DNA from: Filosporella fistucella
Taxonomy: Eukaryota; Ascomycota; Leotiomycetes; Helotiales
Direction: 5' to 3'
Length of the DNA stretch: 64,000 bases
NCBI GenBank assembly: GCA_030077755.1
Contig: JAQJZZ010000013.1
Location: forward strand, 310,001-374,000
Numbering within the stretch: position 1 is the stretch's first letter; the number at the start of each line of letters is the position of its first letter. The translations under genes and the position numbers were made by a program. Below the pieces are notes generated by a model. It saw nothing but the letters and a program-made list of their open reading frames with translations. It had not been told where the DNA came from and searched no databases. Of this stretch, positions 58,440-64,000 are shown in pieces.

Positions 58440-59477
58440 ATATGAATGATACATGAGAGTATGGAGTTGTGCTATGCTTTTGCCTGGCTAAGAGTGACTT
58501 GATAAAAATATATGGAATGGTATCTTCAAATTCCCACTCTGTAGCTAGACCAGTGAACACAGACATGTAGAATAATTTATTCATACACAAGAACTTTATA
58601 ATTTGGTCTTGAACTATTGATTGTTGGAAAGGTTTGTTTTGGGGAATATTATATGCATGAAGTCCTATACTCCTTATATCCTGATGGAACGAGGCTATGA
58701 GCCCCAGATTCGTGGAAGAACTACATTACCGACTGACGAAGAGACTAGGTGATATTTCCAAACTTTGAAAATTGTAATGCCCACCTCAGCTAGGAATAGA
58801 GCTACTATGTATATCGTGACTTTCTATGAATTTTTATGAAAATGTTAGAGTCAAATAGAGAAAGCTAACAGATTTAAGATGTGACCTTTATGTACAAGTT
58901 CACAAGCCCTCCTAAAACTTCACGAGCAATGTGGTTAAGGAGGGGTGATAACATGCACGTGAGGGATTATGCACGTGATGACGTCGACTTGGTTGTTCTA
59001 CTTGGCTTATGACGCAATGATGTAGGAAGAGAATGTCTTGAGCTTCAAGAGTAAGACATTCACTTGTAGCAAAATAATGTTGGCTTATCTGTATGCGTAG
59101 GCTCTTAATACCATGACTTTATGGTGGGAGAGCATTCTGCTTTTCCTTCCACTTCAGAGGAAAAGTTTTTGAAAGCCCATATCGGTCAAGTTTGCTTTGA
59201 TTTCTGAGTCTCCAACTAACTCGAATCAGGAATCGTTTTCAAATAGTGTCAAAAGAATAAAGATGAACGAGTTTCGCGACGGAAAATTGATTGTGATGAC
59301 TCGATCAGCTGAATCAGGCTAGCCCGCAAGGCTACGATGAACTTCAGCCTCGTTCTAGTATTAATGACCTCAATCGTGTCACAATTTATCTCCTCTCCTC
59401 ATCGAACCACAACCACACAACTCAACATCTTGGAGACTTTCCAGAACCGCCTTCTACCCTTACTCAAAGCTCTAGCA
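58440..59477. other. Intergenic region upstream of the second 2EXR gene
   Basis: About 1 kb. It contains a compact motif cluster at 58956-58985. Otherwise no gene-like frame. Confidence 0.4.
58956..58985. promoter_or_regulatory. Two CACGTG E-boxes beside a TGACGTC CRE-like site
   Basis: CACGTG at 58956-58961 and 58972-58977, each within TGCACGTGA, followed by TGACGTC at 58979-58985. These are binding sites of bHLH and bZIP regulators. The cluster lies about 500 bp upstream of the second 2EXR gene and 520 bp downstream of the preceding gene. The close spacing is unlikely to be chance, but the target gene is a guess. Confidence 0.4.
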
Positions 59478-60140
59478 ATGGCTGCCCTCGACTCATTCCC
59501 GCTTTTCATACACCTCCCATCTGAGCTTCGCATCAAAATCTACAAATACAACTTCCCCGAATCTCGAGTTGTACCCGTTCGATATAATCGTACCTCGAAA
59601 CAATATACTTCGGATCAAGCGCCCTCTTCTCTACTGGCTGTATGTTCAGAGTCGAGAACTCTCTTTTTAGAGACCTACACAAAACTAATTCTGTCCCCGC
59701 GACATGAATCTGCAGTCTATGTCGATTTCGCTCGCGATACGATATTCTTCGATAACATGGAATGTAGTCCGGACGGCGACTTATCTCTCGATTTAGCTAC
59801 TAGTCCACACCGGGATCGGATTTTACGCTGTGCCATAGACGCGCAACTTTGGGAAATACTGAGGGTCTTTCGATACGAATCACTGAGTGAACTGAGGATG
59901 CTGACAAACTTGAAATCGGTGGCATTGGTAATGTCGAAAAATTATAACAGAGGGCTACATCAAAGGAGGGTAGATGAAGATGGAATTGAGAATATGTTAA
60001 TTGAGGTTGATCCGAATACCGTGGGATCCGAAATTAGGCATGTTCATTGGTATGTGGAGACATTACGATGGGATATAAAACATGGAACGGAACACAATTG
60101 GGGAAATAATCCACCCAGTATTCAGCTGTGGCTTTGGTAA
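59478..60140 (+). CDS. Second 2EXR domain protein, ~220 aa
   Basis: ATG at 59478 (MAALDSFPLF). The 2EXR pattern is clear: FIHLPSELRIKIYKYNFPES at about residues 9-28, LLAVCSESRTLFLETY, and YVDFARDTIFFDN. The frame stops at 60140 after QLWLW. A GTAATT at the last codon and a CAG near 60232 could instead extend the protein by a short tail; the junction is weak. The open frame runs 47 codons further upstream with a hydrophobic start, which I consider leader. Role unknown. Confidence 0.75.
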   Translation: MAALDSFPLFIHLPSELRIKIYKYNFPESRVVPVRYNRTSKQYTSDQAPSSLLAVCSESRTLFLETYTKLILSPRHESAVYVDFARDTIFFDNMECSPDGDLSLDLATSPHRDRILRCAIDAQLWEILRVFRYESLSELRMLTNLKSVALVMSKNYNRGLHQRRVDEDGIENMLIEVDPNTVGSEIRHVHWYVETLRWDIKHGTEHNWGNNPPSIQLWLW

Positions 60141-61857
60141 TTTCGCCATTTATCCTGTATATTGTCACAAATACCTTCCCTCTTGTATTTTGTTGGTATA
60201 CGACCTTTTCTGGGCTGGAGTTGTTCATTGCAGGCTGGAAATGGAAGCGGGCCACATCAGCATGGGAAACGGAGTTAGACATGGAGTTGGAAACGAATTG
60301 CCTTGAATTTCGTGGGATACTCCTTACAATAGTCCTGGATTCGCGCAATTCGCCGGGCGGCAGCATCATCATAGTATAATTCAGTTTTTACAACCAAAAT
60401 CACCCTATCCAACCGTTTGTGCAACTTACCACCATGTTCTACGATTCAAGTAATCAATCAGGCTCACAGTATGTGAGTTATCTCACACATCAGATACGAC
60501 TTCATCCCACAGATTCGTCCTTGTTCGCCATACTAGGGTTCCAATCCTCATCATCCGCCTTAATACTACATTATGTTTCCACAATTTTATCACTATTACC
60601 CCTCCGGCTAAATCACTACCCTCGACCCAACAGCAGTATCCCAGAGCTTCTTCAAGAACGCGGTTACAGAAACGGACCGTTCCATATACACCATGTTCCC
60701 CTCCGCCAATCTCGTTACAGCACTAGTTTTCGTCACAGCCCGAATACCAACATCACTCTCACAAGGTTCAATAATATGCCTGATATACCCCTCCACTTTT
60801 GATTTCTTCACTATATATGACCTCTTTCATCTCACAAACTTCGGGTGTCGCTACTGGGCCAGAATAATGCCTCTCATGCAACATATTTGTTGGTCTTTTT
60901 CTATTCTGGTGTCAAGTTGGAGCTGTTTTGGGATTTGAATCAGCGTTTTGTCATTTGCAATCTTGCTGACCCTCTGTCCTTGCCGCATATCATGCTTAAT
61001 ATCACTATTGCTCAATTATACAACGCTCTTGGCAAGAAATAGCGCCGAGGGGAAATGGGGCAATGGGGTCTGGGTTTGGAACCAGAGGGCTTTCCTTACC
61101 TTGAGAAAATGAGAAGCTGAATTATTGACAAAATAACAAGGACGAGTGTTCTCTGTCTTCGATTTGGAGGAAGCATGAGGCAGTTGAAGGATTTGTGTCA
61201 GTCAATACAGTTTTCATATCAAGTGATCAGGTTATCATCTAGGATATCCCAAGACACTCTACTGAGGACGAAACATCACAGTTACTCAGCTATAGGATTT
61301 GATTGATAAGGACCTAATAATATCCATTCAAATGAATATTTCCTAGGCAAATCTACGTGATGAAGTTGTGCTTGGTCCATTTCATTGTTGGATGTTGGTG
61401 TTGACTAAGTTGAGGGTGTGGTGGAATATCCATCCAGATGTCGAGAGTGACAACTATAACTCAACCCACCGGCTTCTCCTAGCTAGTATCATTTGCATTG
61501 TAACGCTATCTGATACCCAAGAAAAATTTTTATCCCTTCATTATTGCATGTTAATGCTAGGGCGACTAAGCGGATGAGGTGTGGGAGGGTTACCAGACCT
61601 CGGACTGGGTTGGTGTCGATTGTGAGGTGCTATGTCAAGGTAGATTTGTCTATAAATTCCCCCATCTTCTCACATAAAATATCTCTCTACCTTATCCAGA
61701 ACTCCTTAAAAATCCGTATCCCTACCATTCTTCCCTGCGGTCACATACACACTACTCTCTTCAATCTTCAAAGCGCTTGCAAGCACGCCTCAACACACTT
61801 TAAATCCGGATCAAACCTCCACAAAACCAATTCAATACCAACAACCCATCTTACAAG
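60141..61857. other. Intergenic region
   Basis: About 1.7 kb. Overlapping frames on both strands occur near 60.4-60.9 kb; a minus frame at 60608-60811 (EPCESDVGIRAVTKTSAV) is the most protein-like but has no start or splice sites I could join. The right part is the promoter of the repeat-peptide gene. Confidence 0.35.
61651..61656 (+). promoter_or_regulatory. TATA-like box of the repeat-peptide gene
   Basis: TATAAA about 207 bp upstream of the ATG at 61858, followed by a pyrimidine-rich leader typical of well-expressed fungal genes. Confidence 0.4.
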
Positions 61858-62163
61858 ATGCAACTCTCCATCCTCTCTCTCCTCACCTCCCTCCTTGCCA
61901 TCACCGCTGCTCTCCCTGTTGCTTCTCCACTGGAGCCAGCTGGTGTAGCATTAGCTCGTGATTCTGAGCCATCTATTGCGAGAGCTGTTACAGCTGCTGA
62001 TGGTACGGACGGGCGTGGAGGCTACAACAAGAGAGATAAGGCGGGCACGGATGGACGTGGTGGGTACAACAAACGTGACAAGGCCGGGACCGATGGGCGG
62101 GGAGGGTACAATAAGCGGGATAAAGCTGGGACTGATGGACGAGGGGGTTACAACAAAGATTGA
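61858..62163 (+). CDS. Secreted precursor of repeated peptides with Kex2 sites (KEP/RiPP-like)
   Basis: Single exon, 101 residues. Residues 1-~19 are a signal peptide (MQLSILSLLTSLLAITAA). A pro-region (~20-48) holds single-Arg sites (LARD, IARA). Then the unit GTDGRGGYNKRDKA occurs at 49-62, 63-76 and 77-90, and a final GTDGRGGYNKD ends the protein. Each of the first three units ends in Lys-Arg after Tyr-Asn, the site of the Golgi protease Kex2. Cleavage and trimming would release about three or four near-identical 12-residue peptides (DKAGTDGRGGYN). This is the layout of Kex2-processed repeat proteins, which include mating-factor precursors and the Tyr-containing ribosomal peptide toxins of the ustiloxin type. 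No Trp/Cys pheromone core is present and no UstY-type oxidase gene lies in this window, so the product and role are open. Confidence 0.8.
   Translation: MQLSILSLLTSLLAITAALPVASPLEPAGVALARDSEPSIARAVTAADGTDGRGGYNKRDKAGTDGRGGYNKRDKAGTDGRGGYNKRDKAGTDGRGGYNKD
62002..62160 (+). repeat. Four in-frame units of 42 nt (last one 33 nt)
   Basis: Units at 62002-62043, 62044-62085, 62086-62127 and 62128-62160. The protein repeats are identical over GTDGRGGYNK, while the DNA differs at many third codon positions between any two units (about nine of fourteen codons between units 1 and 2). Confidence 0.85.
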
Positions 62164-64000
62164 AACAGCTGGGTGTGATGAGATTGAGATCTAAGACTGG
62201 TAAGTGATTGTCCGTATTGGGGCATAGAGATTTGGGAGTCTGACTGACTTGTTGCATCAAGGATATACATTCGTCAATTTTCTGTGGTGGCTTTCGTTTT
62301 GGACTTTCAAGGGTATGGGCATTTCTGGTTCTTTCGTCACAGCTATGTTCTCCCCTTTTGGGCATGTAGTATGACGGCCGCTGGATTTCATTGGTACAAG
62401 TACACTACTATAGCCTCGTGGGCTACTCAACTAGATGATATATCGATACCCAGACAATTTCCGTTCTCATATTTATGAATTGAAAGTAAAAATAGTGAAA
62501 AGAAACTAAAGAGCGACACAGATAAAGTGAAAATCAATAAGTGCGTACTGAAAAAAATGATACCGCACTAACAGGGTGTATTCGAAGAGTCCTGGAGTCA
62601 AAGATAAAAGAGCAGCACGGGTAGAAGGAAGGTAGAACTTGGTCCCTGAATATCAATTGTTTGTCAACATATCAGGGTAACTGTACCTTCAGCGGCGGGG
62701 GTATGAAAACGCGGTTCAAAGGAGATGTTCAGGAACAGAGCTGTGGACCTAGCTTCATTCTGGCAACCGCCCTCCCTTAAAACCCACCATACCTTGTACA
62801 TATTGAGGACTGTTTTTCCTGAATGAATTTTTGAATTTCGGCGAATTTTGTTGTTGGTACTAGAGGACTTTTTGGGGCCTTGCTTTTAAGAAAAGCCGGA
62901 GCTGCGATCGTCGTCTTCTTCATCAAAGCGATCGTCGCGGTTTGGGCTTTGTAAGGAGTATATGGAACAATTACAATGGCTCGTAGAATCGATTCCACAA
63001 GGTTGCCTGCACAGCTATCGCCTTTTTATGATTTTGCCCGTTCGCGCTTGAAGGGGGTGCACTGGTGGCTGCAGATGCAGAGCTCGAACGCTTCTTCCCT
63101 CCTTCACCTTTTGAGGCTGGAGGAGCCGCTGACGAAACCGCCTCCTGAGGCTGGATTTTGATATTGTTTTTGGGCAGTATCGCTAAAGGAAGAGACAACA
63201 TGGCCGCCATTTCAACACAGTTCTGTGGCAAAATTCTAGTAGATTGGGTGTGGATATGGATGATCCACACCTCAAATTGGAAGACAACTCAGATTCTACC
63301 CTATTCTACGCATACAGGAGGTTACAGGCAACGGCAATTGTTAGTTCGAATCAATTCTTGGAACAATTCACTGCAGATCTACCAAACAGAGTGATTACCC
63401 GTGGAAATCGAGCGTCACCTCGTGATACACTGAGCAGAAACAGTCTTGATTGCACCTCTCGCTAGAAAGGAGCAAGCAGAAGGAACACAGCAGCAGCAAA
63501 TTACTAGTTGAATGGAATAGCCGTGTAAATTAATCTAATCCTTTTTGAGTGTTGCCATTCCTCTAGGAATTGTATCTGAAAGACAGTACAATTTAATTAT
63601 TCCTAAAAGGATGACAATTGACCTAGCCCGGAAGTAAATGCCTTGATAATAAGCATCCTCTCGCTGCTTGAACGCGAAGGCGTTTGAATCAGGACGGATT
63701 CAGTCGAAGAATGCTCACAGCAAAAAGTGAGAAACACTCAAGGAAATGACGACTTTCAAACAAGAATACTGTTCTCCATACTGGAGATTAAATGCAAGGA
63801 TCGGAACGACAGGGAAAAGAAACACGTAAATACTCCTGGATTTGAATGCAATCTGAAATCAACACTCAAGCCACACCGATACCTGTCGAGAGCTCAAGAT
63901 TATTCAACAATGTTTTATTTTGTACAGTGAAAACAACAACCTGAGAGTTCGAGGCAGAGAAACTAAGTTGAGATAATGTTCGTGACCTGATCGTGTGACT
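62164..64000. other. Region without a confident gene to the right edge
   Basis: About 1.8 kb. A minus-strand candidate starts at MAAML near 63201 and reads a Ser/Ala/Lys-rich segment to 62971, with a possible continuation in another frame to 62777 (KFAEIQKFIQEKQ), but I cannot join them with good splice sites. Plus-strand frames at 62976-63465 and 63727-63930 are not family-like. Confidence 0.3.

Noticed and set aside
61858..62163. Calling the repeat-peptide gene an alpha-pheromone precursor or a ustiloxin-type gene
   Set aside because: The repeat lacks the Trp/Cys-Gly-Gln core of Pezizomycotina pheromones, and no DUF3328, tyrosinase or other modifying gene is present in the window.
62777..63201. 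An ATG12-like ubiquitin-fold gene
   Set aside because: A short Lys/Phe-rich helix looked similar at first, but the C-terminal glycine region and the usual strand order are absent and the two frames do not join by good splice sites.
1..64000. tRNA, rRNA or CRISPR elements
   Set aside because: I looked for tRNA B-box-like GGTTCGAATCC strings and spaced repeats and found none with a foldable context. A tRNAscan run would be decisive.
1..64000. A biosynthetic gene cluster
   Set aside because: No polyketide synthase, NRPS, terpene cyclase or P450 is present. The glycosidases, oxidases and transporter are spread over the window and mixed with housekeeping genes.

Overview
The window is nuclear DNA of a filamentous ascomycete (Pezizomycotina). 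The evidence is spliceosomal introns, mostly 46-60 bp, with GT donors, CTAAC/CTGAC-type branch sites and AG acceptors, and the gene content: a fungal transcription factor tail, GH27 and CBM1-GH5 secreted glycosidases, a Dal5-type transporter, 2EXR proteins, a class II myosin and an eisosome-like scaffold. The moderate base composition and protein style would fit Leotiomycetes, but that placement is inference. There are no operons. Intergenic gaps are 0.4-3 kb.

Layout. 1-7.5 kb: the end of a transcription factor, an alpha-galactosidase, a flavin-dependent amino-acid (saccharopine/fructosyl-amine type) oxidase interrupted by a ~200 bp repeat-flanked insert, an uncertain gene, and a CBM1-GH5 endoglucanase. 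8-13 kb: a small hypothetical and a large membrane GT2 glycosyltransferase with an altered active site. 13.7-25.7 kb: conventional myosin heavy chain (2409 aa) diverging from a five-exon Red1/ZFC3H1-like zinc-finger protein. 26.8-31.2 kb: a five-intron MFS transporter and a 2EXR protein. 32.2-36.8 kb: a 17-exon gene for a 1202-aa secreted protein that joins a PQQ-type beta-propeller to a complete multicopper oxidase. 38-40.7 kb: a DEDDh exonuclease of the Rv2179c/phage type with a repeat-bearing acidic tail, and a frameshifted single-pass membrane protein. 44-49 kb: a secreted or anchored Ala/Thr-rich protein, an epoxide hydrolase, an AT-rich island with short repeats, and a Thr-rich secreted protein. 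51.8-56.6 kb: a 1564-aa disordered Seg1/Seg2-like eisosome protein. 57.6-60.1 kb: an uncharacterised beta-rich protein and a second 2EXR protein. 61.9-62.2 kb: a small secreted precursor made of four copies of one peptide separated by Lys-Arg sites.

The two strongest candidates for something undescribed are the propeller/multicopper-oxidase fusion, which could pass electrons from substrate oxidation to oxygen within one chain, and the repeat-peptide precursor, whose units are identical in protein yet scrambled at synonymous sites. Several products are secreted plant-polymer or redox enzymes (GH27, GH5-CBM1, propeller-MCO), consistent with a saprotroph or plant-associated fungus. The genes otherwise do not form an evident pathway. 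No rRNA, tRNA, CRISPR array or intact transposon was recognised by eye.
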